DNA of 64,000 nucleotides from G963665545 sp963665545 (GTDB taxonomy: Bacteria; Pseudomonadota; Gammaproteobacteria; Xanthomonadales; SZUA-36). Made by a program: the position numbers and the translations under genes. The notes under the pieces are model-generated. The model was not told where the DNA came from. It did no database searches and worked only from the letters and a program-made list of their open reading frames with translations. Shown here one piece after another: positions 8,358 to 17,337 of the stretch; within the stretch, counting starts at the first letter, position 1; each line of letters opens with the position of its first letter. The DNA lies in contig CAXXKZ010000004.1 of the NCBI GenBank assembly GCA_963665545.2, positions 744,001 through 808,000 on the forward strand, in the 5' to 3' direction.

Positions 8358-9822
8358 GGACGTTTGGATTCAACACAATGGCACCCTGCTCGTCACCGAA
8401 TCCATCAGCGTGAACGCCAAAGGCAAGAATATTCGCCGCGGAATCTATCGCGATTTCCCAACCCGCTATCGAGACAGACTGGGCAATCACTACACGGTTG
8501 AATTTGAAGTAATCAGCGTGCAACGCAACGGCGCTGCCGAGTCGTGGCATACCGAAAAGCGATCCAATGGGATCAGGGTTTACGTGGGCAGCGCCAAACG
8601 GGAACTGACCCCAGGGCAACACGACTATGAAATCAGATTTCAAACCACCCGGCAACTGGGCTTTTTTGAGTCCCACGACGAGCTGTGGTGGAACGTGACG
8701 GGCAATGGCTGGATGTTTCCAATTGACCGGGCCGCAGCCACCATTCACTTGCCTGCAGACGTTGCGGGCGACCGGCTGGAATTGAGCGCCTGGACCGGTG
8801 CATTCGGCTCCACCGACAGCCACGCCAGAAGCCTTCAAATTGACCCGCGCACGGTGCAATTTGAAACGACCCGGGAACTCGCGTCGCGTGCTGGCCTGAC
8901 AGTCGTGGTGGCTTTTCCCAAGGGCCTGGTCATGGAGCCGGCGTTGGGTCGCAAAGTCGCGTGGTTTCTATCAGATAATGGCACCGCTGTGGCATTGCTG
9001 GCCGGCCTGCTGGCGGCCCTGGGCTGGTATCTGTACGCCTGGCACCGCGTCGGCCGGGACCCAAAAAAAGGGGTTATCATTCCGCGCTTCGAGCCCCCCT
9101 CGGGCCTCTCCCCCGCCGCCTGTAGTTACGTCGTGTCATTCCGCCCCAGTGCATTCGTCGCCGCATTGATCAGCCTGGCCATCAAGAAACATCTCCTGAT
9201 TCGGGAAGAAGGACGGCTGCGTGAACGGGGCCAGGGCCAAACCACGACCGGCGAAAGGTCTTGCTGGAAACGCTTTTACCATCGAAATATTCGACCATTG
9301 AGCTCGATAATGAAAATCACCAGCAGCGCAAAATCCGAGCTTAAAAAGGCCCTGAAAAAGGAGCCGCATGTTTTTGCTTTCTTCCATGGTCTGTTCGTCT
9401 TCCTGATGCGCGCGCCCACTCAGGCCGGCCGCGCGGTCATGGATAAAATCGAAGGCTTCAAAATGTATCTCGATACGGCAGAGCAGGCCCGGCTGGACCA
9501 CATGCGCTCCCCGGAATTGACACCCGAGGTTTTCGAGGCTTTTCTGCCCTATGCGTACGCAATGGGCGTTGAGAACAACTGGTGCGAGCGTTTTGCCCGT
9601 GAATTGCCCCAGGCGTTGCAAAAACAGGGCGGCTATCACCCCGCCTGGTACCTCGGCAATTTTCACGGCATCAGTGCGCTCCACCACGTCGGTGACAACT
9701 TCAGCAGCGAGTTTTCTTCCGCCATATCTTCTGCATCCGCTGCACCCGGTTCGAGTTCCGGCTCAGGCGGCGGTGGCTTTTCCGGTGGTGGCGGCGGTGG
9801 CGGCGGTGGCGGCGGCTGGTAG
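8311..9822 (+). pseudogene. DUF2207 membrane protein gene, rearranged and internally damaged
   Basis: The central region is clearly DUF2207 (GTLLVTESISV, then IRRGIYRDFPTRYRDRLG, and a membrane helix near AVALLAGLLAALGWYLYAW), and the C-terminus ends in a Gly/Ser-rich tail (SGSGGGGFSG then poly-Gly) typical of the family. Three defects are visible. The N-terminal signal peptide has been replaced by a copy of a downstream segment. Between about 9258 and 9328 the reading frame is shifted: the sense frame there is a different one, reading LLETLLPSKYSTIELDNENH. Right after ALKKE at 9360 the expected membrane-spanning block is missing. From the ATG at 8311 the remaining frame is 503 residues, shorter than usual. 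The protein is probably not functional unless these are assembly errors. Confidence 0.75.
9406..9484 (+). repeat. Direct repeat, copy 2 (native position in DUF2207)
   Basis: This is the source copy of the repeat at 8278-8357. It reads in frame as MRAPTQAGRAVMDKIEGFKM and continues into YLDTAEQARLD, which is the continuous conserved sequence expected in DUF2207 proteins. Confidence 0.93.
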
Positions 9823-9832
9823 GCAATCCTCG

Positions 9833-11663
9833 ATGCGCATACCCAAGCCTTTCGTCAAACTTCCATTCACTTTCGATCACGCAAAGTTGGCAGATGAGAT
9901 CAGCCAATTTGGCGAGACTGACTGGCGCGCTCATCCACAAGGCTATGAAGGCAATTCATCACTGATCCTGGTCTCAACCAACGGAGAAGAACGACAAATT
10001 TTCCGGGCCGATGAAACCATCTGCGCGCCTGCAAAAAGCCCCATATATCCGGCAATTAATGGCGCATTTCAATATTGTCATTGGCCGTTCCCGACTGATG
10101 CGCCTCGCCCCGGGTGCGTCGGTCTCACAGCATACGGACTCGCATTACTTCTGGCGTAATCACCTGCGCATTCATATTCCGATCGTTACCGACCCGAACG
10201 TCGTATTTTATTGCGGCAAGGAAATGGTACATATGGCTGGCGGTGAGTCGTGGACTTTCAACAATTGGCTGAGCCATTCAGTCGAGAACCGCTCAGACAA
10301 TGCGCGCATTCACCTGGTCATCGATACAGTAGGCTCGGCGAAGCTCTGGAGGATGATCCACGGTCACGACAATACGCCCAGGCCAGTCGAATTCTCTGCA
10401 CAAGACCTGGGGATGCTGCGGTTTGAAGGTTTTCGGGGTCTCCCGGTCATGCCATCACCCGAATTACGCGCCGATTTAGAGCAATTGGTCGATGACATCG
10501 CTGAAGTTGACAAAACTGCCTCGCAGCAAAAGCAGCAGCTGAGATTGCGCACAACTGACTTCTTGCACGACTGGCAATCGCAGTGGATGGCTCATGGGCT
10601 GACCATTGATGGATTTCCAGGATTCAAGCGCCTGTTGGACGCCTACCGACAGGATATTGACCAGGTACCCGATCAATTGCTATTGGTCAGCAATAACGAA
10701 TCATTCAAGGAAGCGGTGATGTACACGCTGGATGTCGCACTGGCGCCGGAGAAGTTGCCAAAGGGTGGGGCGCGCCGCGCGGGCAGCACGTCAATTCTGG
10801 CACCCAGGCCTCGATTTGACCGACCCATATTCATCGTTGCAGCACCTCGCTCAGGCAGTACTTTGCTCTTCGAGACCCTCGGTTTGAATCGTGATCTCTG
10901 GTCGGTTGGAGATGAAAGTCACAAGCACTTTGAGAGCATATCGGCATTACAACCCAGTGGCGAAAGTCCGAGCAATCGCTTGACAGCGGCCATGGCAACA
11001 CGCGATGTAACAGAAACGCTGAAGAACTCTTTCGTGTCTGACCTGGTGCGCAGCGATGGCAGGTTGTTCGCTCATTTTCCGGAAATGTCGAGACCCAAGG
11101 AAGTGCGTTTTCTGGAGAAGACGCCGAAGAATTCTTTGCGGATACCCTTCATTGTGGAGGCGTTCCCTGACGCCTATTTTGTCTTCCTGTTTCGCGATGC
11201 GAAGCAGAATATCAGCAGTCTTTTGGAATCATGGCGGTCGGGGCGCTACGTCACTTATCCGCAATTGGCCGGCTGGCCAACCGACAATCCCTGGTCCCAT
11301 CTGCTCATTCCGGGCTGGCAGGATCTGGTTAAAAGTTCGCTCGTGGAAATTGTCACACAGCAATGGCTGGTCACCAACCAGATCATTCTGGATGACCTGG
11401 GTGAACTGCCGCGCGAGCGCTGGAGCGCAATCGAATACGACGCACTATTGGCGAATACAACCAATGAACTCCAACGTTTGTGCCATTTCTCGCAGATCAT
11501 ATTTGGCCCGCGCATGCACGAGGCTGCATCGAAGCCGCTGAAGCACTCCAAGTACACCCTGACGGCACCCCGGCCCGACAAATGGAAGAAAAACGCATTG
11601 GAACTCGAACCGGTTATTCCGTCAACCGAGCAACTGATGTCAACCCTTCGTGGACTGGTTTGA
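9833..11663 (+). pseudogene. Aspartyl/asparaginyl beta-hydroxylase-sulfotransferase fusion, one-base frameshift
   Basis: The N-terminus (MRIPKPFVKLPFTFDHAKLA) starts at the ATG 9833 and the frame breaks near 9983-9992, where one base appears to be missing. In the next frame the protein continues as NDKFSGPMKPSARL and on to 11663. The first domain is a 2-oxoglutarate/Fe(II) beta-hydroxylase: HTD iron ligands in SQHTDSHYFW, the distal His in WLSHSVEN and Arg in ARIHLVID. The second, from about 10810, is a sulfotransferase with the PAPS-binding loop AAPRSGSTLLFETL and a later FLFRDAKQN. Such hydroxylase-sulfotransferase fusions exist in other proteobacteria; their substrate is unknown. The gene starts 10 bases after the DUF2207 stop. 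Either it is a young pseudogene or the indel is a sequence error; an internal ATG at 10011 could express the larger part. Confidence 0.82.
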
Positions 11664-11699
11664 TCCCAAGCGGTCAAAGTTAGGATACCGCCAGCACAC

Positions 11700-12223
11700 T
11701 AGCTGAGCATTCCAGCAAGGTTGTTCACAGGTGAGGTTTGGTGCCATCGTTACCGCAAAGCGTCGTGAGGGGGTTGCGGTTCCTGGACTAAAAAGACCGC
11801 AACAGCCCTGGGGCAGCCAGTGGCATGACACACGCGCCAAATCGACGACATTTGTGACCCCTTTGTGCCAAAATTTGGCACAAGCCGGAAAGAGTGACAG
11901 TGCTGCTTCCAGGACCCTTTGATCGCTCCCGCACATCCATGTGCTCCGCGATATAAGCACATCCTGTGCAAAAGGATGTTTCAAGAGGAGCCCACACGAC
12001 CACATGGATGTGGGAGGTAGAGCCATGCCGGGAGCAATTGCCGAGGGATGTGCAGGCGCCACAGGCGCCGTGTGGCGTGTCCTGGAAGCAGCACTGTTAC
12101 TCTCAGCCGGCTCCCTGACTAAGCTGACAAAGGCAGATACCCCAGCCAATTCGAACGATGAGCTGAGATTCAGCCAGAATTTGGAGCACTCTTGTGAACA
12201 ACGATGCTGGAATTCACAGCTAG
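11700..12223. mobile_element. Family A CTAG-bounded repeat element, copy 1
   Basis: A 524-bp non-coding segment is bounded by CTAG at both ends (11700-11703 and 12220-12223). Just inside lie 27-bp inverted repeats (11704-11730 and 12193-12219) with a few mismatches; the inner part reads GTTGTTCACA on the left and TGTGAACAAC on the right. The interior shares blocks with the copies at 38356-38976 (there inverted) and 54708-56586. No transposase is visible. It fills almost all of the 617-bp gap between the hydroxylase-sulfotransferase gene and tetR. CTAG on both sides is what a 4-bp target duplication would look like. Confidence 0.8.
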
Positions 12224-12280
12224 TTCATAACAATGGTATTTGAAGCCTCGCCAATCCGCTGCTTGGCTGGCCGTAAAACC

Positions 12281-12874
12281 TTAGCCTGATTCTTCGACAA
12301 AAGTCCGATTGGCCAAGGTCTTCATCCAACGGATATATTGTCGTGTTGACCAGTGGCACTCAGTCGTGAGGTTCTCCCAGTTCGGCACCAAGAGCAACGT
12401 CCACAGCAAATCTGTGGCTCTCCTGGGCGTCCATTCTAGCGCCAGCCTGCCATCAGCATACAACGCGTCAATGGCTGCCCGGCATCCATCCCGCATCGCC
12501 AGCATGCGGTCCCTCCAAGCCGCCGCCGCAGCTTCGTCAGTGTCCTGAGCCGATACAAGCGCTTTGCCGACGCCGTAGATTTCCGGAATGTAGGCGCCCC
12601 AACACTCTATGTATAACGCCAGGCGTTCGACGCCAGATTTTGCAGCACGCGAGGGGGCAAGCCGGCGGTCCACATCCAGCACCTCGTCCAGGTGTTTGGT
12701 TGCCACCACCAACAGCGCGGCACGCGAGGGGAAATGCAGATAGACAGCCTGACGGGAGATTCCAGCCGCTTTGGCAATATCCCCCATACGGACGCCCCGG
12801 CCTTGTTGTTCTGCCAGCATCCGTATCGTCACGTCAAGGATTCGGGTTCTTGTTTTGACTGCTGTACTTGACAT
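12281..12874 (-). CDS. TetR-family transcriptional regulator
   Basis: The 197-residue protein starts at the ATG 12874 (an upstream ATG at 12886 is in frame). The N-terminal helix-turn-helix is typical: RTRILDVTIRMLAEQ, then GVRMGDIAKAAGISRQAVYLHF. The C-terminal ligand domain resembles no family I can name. It is divergent from the NAD(P)-binding protein and DUF1772 genes, and three copies of a TTGACAY-type palindrome lie at its own start and in the shared intergenic region, which suggests it represses both itself and the divergent pair. The inducing ligand is not evident. Confidence 0.9.
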   Translation of the reverse strand: MSSTAVKTRTRILDVTIRMLAEQQGRGVRMGDIAKAAGISRQAVYLHFPSRAALLVVATKHLDEVLDVDRRLAPSRAAKSGVERLALYIECWGAYIPEIYGVGKALVSAQDTDEAAAAAWRDRMLAMRDGCRAAIDALYADGRLALEWTPRRATDLLWTLLLVPNWENLTTECHWSTRQYIRWMKTLANRTFVEESG

Positions 12875-12925
12875 GGCGTCAATCATGCCCTAGGCTTGAC
12901 ACCATGTCAATTGACACTGTGTCAA
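12868..12925. promoter_or_regulatory. Three tandem operator-like palindromes between tetR and its divergent operon
   Basis: Three 15-bp imperfect palindromes are present: TTGACATGGCGTCAA at 12868-12882, TTGACACCATGTCAA at 12896-12910 and TTGACACTGTGTCAA at 12911-12925. The last two are directly adjacent, so their junction also makes the perfect palindrome TGTCAATTGACA. The first overlaps the tetR start codon. Position and symmetry fit binding by the TetR dimer. No experimental or family-specific motif was used; this is read from the bases. Confidence 0.7.
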
Positions 12926-12945
12926 GTCACGCAACGGAGATGACC

Positions 12946-13827
12946 ATGAAAAGCAATATGAACAGCACCATACGATCCAGCGAGCTTACCCTCGTTCTTG
13001 GCGGCACTGGCAAAACCGGGTGCCGCATCGTCGAGCGACTCGCAAGCCGCGGCGTGCCGACGCGCGTCGCGTCTCGTGGCGCAAATCCCGCCTTTGATTG
13101 GGGGGACCGGAACAGCTGGGACGCCGCACTTGATGGCGTCACGGCAGCATACGTCAGCTATGCCCCGGACCTCGCGATCCCGGGGGCAACTGAAGCCATT
13201 GGTGCCTTTGTTGAGCGTGCGGTCGAGCGTGGTGTCCAGCGCCTGGTCCTCCTGTCCGGTCGTGGAGAAGAGGAGGCGCAGCTGTGCGAACGCATCGTCC
13301 AGCGTGCGGGCGTCGAATGGACCATCGTTCGCGCCAGCTGGTTCAACCAGAACTTTTCCGAAGGGGAATTTCTCGACATGGTATTGGCCGGTGAGATCAC
13401 GCTACCCGCCGGGGGGGTTGCCGAGCCGTTCGTTGACGTCGACGACATCGCCGATGTCGCGGTTGCCGCGCTAACTGAAGACGGCCACGACGGCCAGGTC
13501 TACGAACTCACCGGGCCCCGACTCCTGACGTTCACCGAGGCAGTGGACGAGATCGCCAGCGCCACCGGACGCGAGATCCAGTATGTCCAGATCCCGCACG
13601 AGGCCTTTGCCGCCGGTATTGCTGAGTCAGGCGCGCCAGATGACATTGTATGGTTGTTGGACTATCTGTTTTCAACCGTACTCGACGGTCGGAACGAACA
13701 TGTGTGCGATGGGGTCAATCGAGCGCTGGGTCGCGAACCGACAGACTTTGCAGCGTACGCGCGCCGGAATGCCGCTACGGGAGTCTGGAACGTTTCGTCA
13801 GCACATCAAACGGCGGTGGGACAATGA
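12946..13827 (+). CDS. NmrA/SDR-type NAD(P)-binding protein
   Basis: The 293-residue protein has the glycine-rich nucleotide-binding motif LVLGGTGKTGCRIVERL at its N-terminus, followed by VASRGANPAFDW and later VDVDDIADVAVAALTEDG, as in the atypical SDR/NmrA group. Members are NAD(P)H sensors or reductases such as NAD(P)H:quinone oxidoreductases; no substrate can be assigned. The ATG at 12946 follows ACGGAG at a good distance, whereas ATG 12940 abuts it. The stop overlaps the next start (ATGA), so the two genes are translationally coupled. The divergent TetR gene probably controls both. Confidence 0.85.
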   Translation: MKSNMNSTIRSSELTLVLGGTGKTGCRIVERLASRGVPTRVASRGANPAFDWGDRNSWDAALDGVTAAYVSYAPDLAIPGATEAIGAFVERAVERGVQRLVLLSGRGEEEAQLCERIVQRAGVEWTIVRASWFNQNFSEGEFLDMVLAGEITLPAGGVAEPFVDVDDIADVAVAALTEDGHDGQVYELTGPRLLTFTEAVDEIASATGREIQYVQIPHEAFAAGIAESGAPDDIVWLLDYLFSTVLDGRNEHVCDGVNRALGREPTDFAAYARRNAATGVWNVSSAHQTAVGQ

Positions 13828-14309
13828 ATCTCCTGATTACGGTGCTAGGAACGACAGCCCTACTTGGGTCCGCCCTGGTAGGCGGGATTTTCTTCGCCTT
13901 CTCCAGCTTCGTGATGAAGGCCCTGGCCGGCATACCCTCCACGGAAGGAATCACGGCGATGCAGTCGATCAACCTCGTCGTGCTCAACCCTTCATTCCTG
14001 GGCGCGTTCTTCGGAACAGCCGTGCTGTCACTGGGCTTGGGCGGCCTCGCCCTGGCAGGCTGGGATGGTCCCACGGCGATCTTCTTTTTGAGTGGAGCGA
14101 TCGTTTACCTCGTGGGCACAATTCTTGTCACCGTGCTCTGCAACATTCCCTTGAACGACCAGCTGGCCGCCGTATCCGCTGCGGACCCCACGGCGGGTGA
14201 ACTGTGGGCACACTACCTGGACCGGTGGACCATGTGGAACCACGTTCGGACCGCCGCCGCAATGGTAGCGGCACTGCTGTATACCCTGGGTCTCATGTTG
14301 AGGGCTTGA
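13824..14309 (+). CDS. DUF1772 (anthrone oxygenase-like) membrane protein
   Basis: The 161-residue protein has four hydrophobic segments (residues about 3-28, 55-78, 84-110 and 140-158) and the family pattern GIFFAFSSFVMKAL near the N-terminus, NPSFLGAFFG in the middle and the conserved W-x2-W-N-H (DRWTMWNHVRT) before the last helix. DUF1772 proteins are grouped with anthrone oxygenases, but most bacterial members are uncharacterised. It overlaps the preceding NAD(P)-binding gene by four bases and is the last gene of that operon; an SOS box and lexA follow. Confidence 0.8.
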   Translation: MNLLITVLGTTALLGSALVGGIFFAFSSFVMKALAGIPSTEGITAMQSINLVVLNPSFLGAFFGTAVLSLGLGGLALAGWDGPTAIFFLSGAIVYLVGTILVTVLCNIPLNDQLAAVSAADPTAGELWAHYLDRWTMWNHVRTAAAMVAALLYTLGLMLRA

Positions 14310-14323
14310 GTTATATACTAATA

Positions 14324-14339
14324 CTGTATATATTTACAG
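14324..14339 (+). promoter_or_regulatory. LexA-binding SOS box upstream of lexA
   Basis: The sequence CTGTATATATTTACAG has the CTG-N10-CAG form of gammaproteobacterial LexA sites. It ends 30 bases before the lexA start codon, so lexA is autoregulated and imuA-imuB downstream would be induced with it. Confidence 0.88.
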
Positions 14340-14369
14340 TACTACTGAAAACTGCTGACAGGCACAGCC

Positions 14370-15041
14370 ATGAACCAAAGAAACCCAGGCCCAAAAAAAC
14401 CAGGCCAAAGAAAGCTGACCTTGCGCCAGAAAGAGGTCCTCCGTTTTATCGCGCAGTTCATCAAGAAGAATAAATTTCCACCTACGCGAGCCGAGCTGGC
14501 TGCGCATTTCGGCTTCCGTTCCCCCAATGCCGCTGAAGCGCATCTGCGCGCTCTACAGGGCAAAAATATCATCGCCATAGAACCGGGCACCTCACGCGGC
14601 ATCAGCCTGCTGCCCCTGGCGGCTGACGAGTTACCCCCTACAGCGAATAATCCCCTGCCCCTTGTCGGGCGGGTGGCTGCCGGCAGCCCGATCCTGGCGC
14701 AGGAAAACATCGAAGATGAATACCGCATTGATCCGGCGCTGTTTTCTCCCAAAGCGGATTACCTGTTGCGGGTTATTGGTATGAGCATGCGTGATGCCAG
14801 CATTCTCGATGGCGATCTGCTTGCCGTTCATCGCACGCCCGAAGCGCGCCAGGGGCAAATCGTCGTGGCCCGACTGGAAGACGAGGTCACTGTCAAACGA
14901 TTTCACCGCAATGGCTACCGGGTGCATCTGCTGCCTGAAAACCCTGATTTTCAACCGATAGAGGTCGACCTGCGCCGGCAAGACCTGGTGATCGAAGGGC
15001 TCGGCGTCGGTGTCATCCGCACCAGTACAGCCTCAGGCTGA
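14370..15041 (+). CDS. lexA: LexA repressor, SOS regulator
   Basis: The 223-residue protein has a winged-helix DNA-binding domain (LTLRQKEVLRFIAQF, then FPPTRAELAAHFGFRSPNAA) and a C-terminal self-cleaving peptidase domain. The cleavage site is Ala104-Gly105 in VGRVAAGSP, the catalytic Ser139 is in VIGMSMRDAS and Lys176 is in DEVTVKRF. On RecA activation it cleaves itself and derepresses the SOS genes. The N-terminal extension (GPKKPGQRK) is rich in Pro and Lys. It is followed after seven bases by imuA, an arrangement known for LexA proteins tied to the imuA-imuB-dnaE2 mutasome; a second, genome-wide LexA may exist elsewhere. Confidence 0.95.
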   Translation: MNQRNPGPKKPGQRKLTLRQKEVLRFIAQFIKKNKFPPTRAELAAHFGFRSPNAAEAHLRALQGKNIIAIEPGTSRGISLLPLAADELPPTANNPLPLVGRVAAGSPILAQENIEDEYRIDPALFSPKADYLLRVIGMSMRDASILDGDLLAVHRTPEARQGQIVVARLEDEVTVKRFHRNGYRVHLLPENPDFQPIEVDLRRQDLVIEGLGVGVIRTSTASG

Positions 15042-15048
15042 TTGTCTT

Positions 15049-15804
15049 ATGGGAGACCGGTCGGTGAAGGCAGTTACAATCGATAACCTGTTGAGCGGGA
15101 CACCCGACTTGTGGCAAGGCAACCGTGCCAACTGCAATCAACGCACCCTGCCTTCGGGCCACCGGCAGCTGGATGCCCAACTGGCAGGCGGCGGTTGGCC
15201 GTTGGGCGCCGTCACTGAAATCATTACCGACGCACAAGGGTTGGGCGAACTCAGCCTGCTTTTCCCAACACTGGCTGAACTCAGCAACAAGGGGCAATGG
15301 CTGATCATGGTCGATCCACCCTGGGTGCCCTATCCCGCTGCACTGCTCGGTCACGGCTTGGCCCTGGATCGATTGTTGCTGGTGCACAGCAACAATCAAA
15401 AGGAATCGCTATGGGCCTGCGAACAGGCTCTGTACGGCAGTCATGGCGGTGTGGTGCTGGCCTGGCCAGAACGCATCAGCTTTCGCCACCTCAGGCGCTT
15501 ACAACTGGCTGCCGAGAGCAACACCAAGGCGGCTTTCCTGTTTCGCCCCATCCATGCCATAACCGCCCCCTCACCGGCAGCGTTGCGCTTGCGTCTGCAA
15601 GGCGGCACCACAGATATTCGTATCGAGATACTGAAATGTCGCGGACCAAGACCAACGAATCCGATCCGCATCAGCCCGCCTTTCAGCCCAAGCCTGAGCA
15701 GGGCGGCGCTACCGCCTGGGCATGCCGCCACGGACAGCACGGGAGGCATCCCCGGACACATCAATGAAGCGGTTGAATTACCGGCTTCAACCACCCTGAA
15801 CTAG
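15049..15804 (+). CDS. imuA: ImuA, SOS mutagenesis accessory protein (RecA/SulA-like)
   Basis: The 251-residue protein matches the ImuA family: TLPSGHRQLDAQLAGGGWPLGAVTEII near the N-terminus, LIMVDPPWVPYPAAL in the core and ERISFRHLRRLQLAAE later. ImuA resembles the RecA core without a normal Walker A and works with ImuB and DnaE2 in error-prone translesion synthesis. It lies between lexA and imuB and is probably co-transcribed with them from the SOS promoter at 14.3 kb. The C-terminal 50 residues are Pro/Ser-rich and poorly conserved. The stop TAG lies in a CTAG followed by GTG of imuB six bases later. Confidence 0.88.
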   Translation: MGDRSVKAVTIDNLLSGTPDLWQGNRANCNQRTLPSGHRQLDAQLAGGGWPLGAVTEIITDAQGLGELSLLFPTLAELSNKGQWLIMVDPPWVPYPAALLGHGLALDRLLLVHSNNQKESLWACEQALYGSHGGVVLAWPERISFRHLRRLQLAAESNTKAAFLFRPIHAITAPSPAALRLRLQGGTTDIRIEILKCRGPRPTNPIRISPPFSPSLSRAALPPGHAATDSTGGIPGHINEAVELPASTTLN

Positions 15805-15810
15805 TGTACT

Positions 15811-17319
15811 GTGAAGAAAGTGGCCGGATGCCAGCCCGAGCCCTGCTGGCTGGCGCTGCGTTTCACACACCTGGCCCTGGATCAGTTCACCCGGGGCCTG
15901 CCGGTCAGCACTGCCGTGAGGTCTACCGCCGATCAGCGGGCTCGAAATCCCGCTGTTGCCATCACAGACACGATTAATCGCAAGGATGTCATCATCGATT
16001 GCAATCCAGCCGCACAGGCCAGCGGCATCATGCCCGGCATGCCCGCCACGGCTGCAGCGGGCATTCTTGATGGCCTTCATCTTCAACCACGCAAGCGGGA
16101 AGCGGAACAGGCCACACTTGAGCGCCTGGCAGCCTGGTGCTGCCAATACAGCAGCCAGGTGTGTATCCCCAAAAACCAAAGTAATGGGCTGCGTAATGGG
16201 CCACGTAATGGGATTGTGCTCGAGGTGGGTGCCAGCAAACGCCTGTTCGGTGAAGCCCCCCAACTTGCCACCCGTCTGGAACGCGAACTGGGCCAACTCG
16301 GCTACCACACGACCTCAGGCACTGCGCCAACAACCGAGGCAGCATGGCTGGCCAGCCACGACAACTTGCATATTAGCGATCGCGACATGATACGCAGCCA
16401 GGCCGGCCCGCTACCGCTGACTTATCTGCATCTCGATGCAAAACAGTTACTGGCCATGGAACGAATGGGTTTCCGGCAGCTACGGGACCTTCTGAAGCTG
16501 CCACGCAAGGCTTTTGCGCGGCGTTTCGGCCCGGCCGCGGCGGATTATCTTGACCGCTTACTTGGGCTGCAAGCCGACCCTCAGAAACTTTACTTCCCCC
16601 CGGAGCACTTTACTTCACGGCTCGAACTGCCGGCAGAGATTGCTCACCGGCAGGCCTTGCTGTTTCCACTCAAGCGGATGGTGAGTGAACTCTGCGGCGT
16701 TCTGCGCGGTGGTGACAACGCAGCACAGTCGCTACATGTCGTGCTGGGGCACGAAGATCATGACGACAGTTCTTTTGTACTCAACCTGCAATCCCCCACC
16801 CAGGATCCGGCTCGCCTGATGCGCGTTATGCATGAGCGCATTGAACGCCTGCAGTTACCACAGGCTGTACGTGACATCCACCTGCAAGCACCTCGGCTGC
16901 TGCGCTTTAATGCCAATCAAAGCAGCCTGTTCCAGGACAACCCCGGCGAACAGGAACAGAACATTCAGCAACTGGCTGAACGCCTCCAAGCCCGGCTGGG
17001 GCATAAGGCGGTGGGCGGTATCTGCGGCGTAGAGGACCACCGTCCCGAATACAGTTGGCGAATGCGGGAACTGACTGAAGAGCCGGCATGCACCCCCCTG
17101 CCCCACCGTCCGGCCTGGCTACTGCCCAAGCCGAGGCGCTGTGACATCAGCCGCTATGAAATCCTTGCTGGCCCGGAGCGCATCGAGAGCGGCTGGTGGG
17201 ATGGCCGCGACTGCCGCAGGGATTACTTTATTGTGCGCGACCAAGGTGGCAGTACGCTGTGGGCTTTTCATGAATACAAACCCCGCCAGGGCTGGTTCCT
17301 GCACGGCATATTTGCGTAG
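15811..17319 (+). CDS. imuB: ImuB, Y-family polymerase-like protein of the SOS mutasome
   Basis: The 502-residue protein begins with CWLALRFTHLALDQF, the ImuB start pattern, and has the Y-family palm and little-finger layout (AAGILDGLHLQPRKREAEQATLE, LPLTYLHLDAKQLLAMERMG, FARRFGPAAADYLDRLLG). ImuB proteins lack the catalytic acidic residues of active Y-family polymerases and act as a hub binding the beta clamp and DnaE2. A short insertion, NGLRNGPRNG near residue 126, encoded by three repeated AATGGG units at 16180-16213, is unusual. A GTG start at 15811 is used. The C-terminus (LWAFHEYKPRQGWFLHGIF) is the normal family end, so the gene is complete. Confidence 0.92.
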   Translation: MKKVAGCQPEPCWLALRFTHLALDQFTRGLPVSTAVRSTADQRARNPAVAITDTINRKDVIIDCNPAAQASGIMPGMPATAAAGILDGLHLQPRKREAEQATLERLAAWCCQYSSQVCIPKNQSNGLRNGPRNGIVLEVGASKRLFGEAPQLATRLERELGQLGYHTTSGTAPTTEAAWLASHDNLHISDRDMIRSQAGPLPLTYLHLDAKQLLAMERMGFRQLRDLLKLPRKAFARRFGPAAADYLDRLLGLQADPQKLYFPPEHFTSRLELPAEIAHRQALLFPLKRMVSELCGVLRGGDNAAQSLHVVLGHEDHDDSSFVLNLQSPTQDPARLMRVMHERIERLQLPQAVRDIHLQAPRLLRFNANQSSLFQDNPGEQEQNIQQLAERLQARLGHKAVGGICGVEDHRPEYSWRMRELTEEPACTPLPHRPAWLLPKPRRCDISRYEILAGPERIESGWWDGRDCRRDYFIVRDQGGSTLWAFHEYKPRQGWFLHGIFA

Positions 17320-17337
17320 GCGTTTCGTTTGCAGCGA

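Noticed and set aside
14310..14369. Possible second promoter or additional LexA sites before lexA
   Set aside because: Only one CTG-N10-CAG site is convincing; other near matches are AT-rich chance.
15801..15811. CTAGTGTACTG at the imuA stop, matching the first 11 bases of family B
   Set aside because: Suggestive, because it again places a TAG stop in CTAG, but 11 bases with no second end is too little to call an insertion scar.
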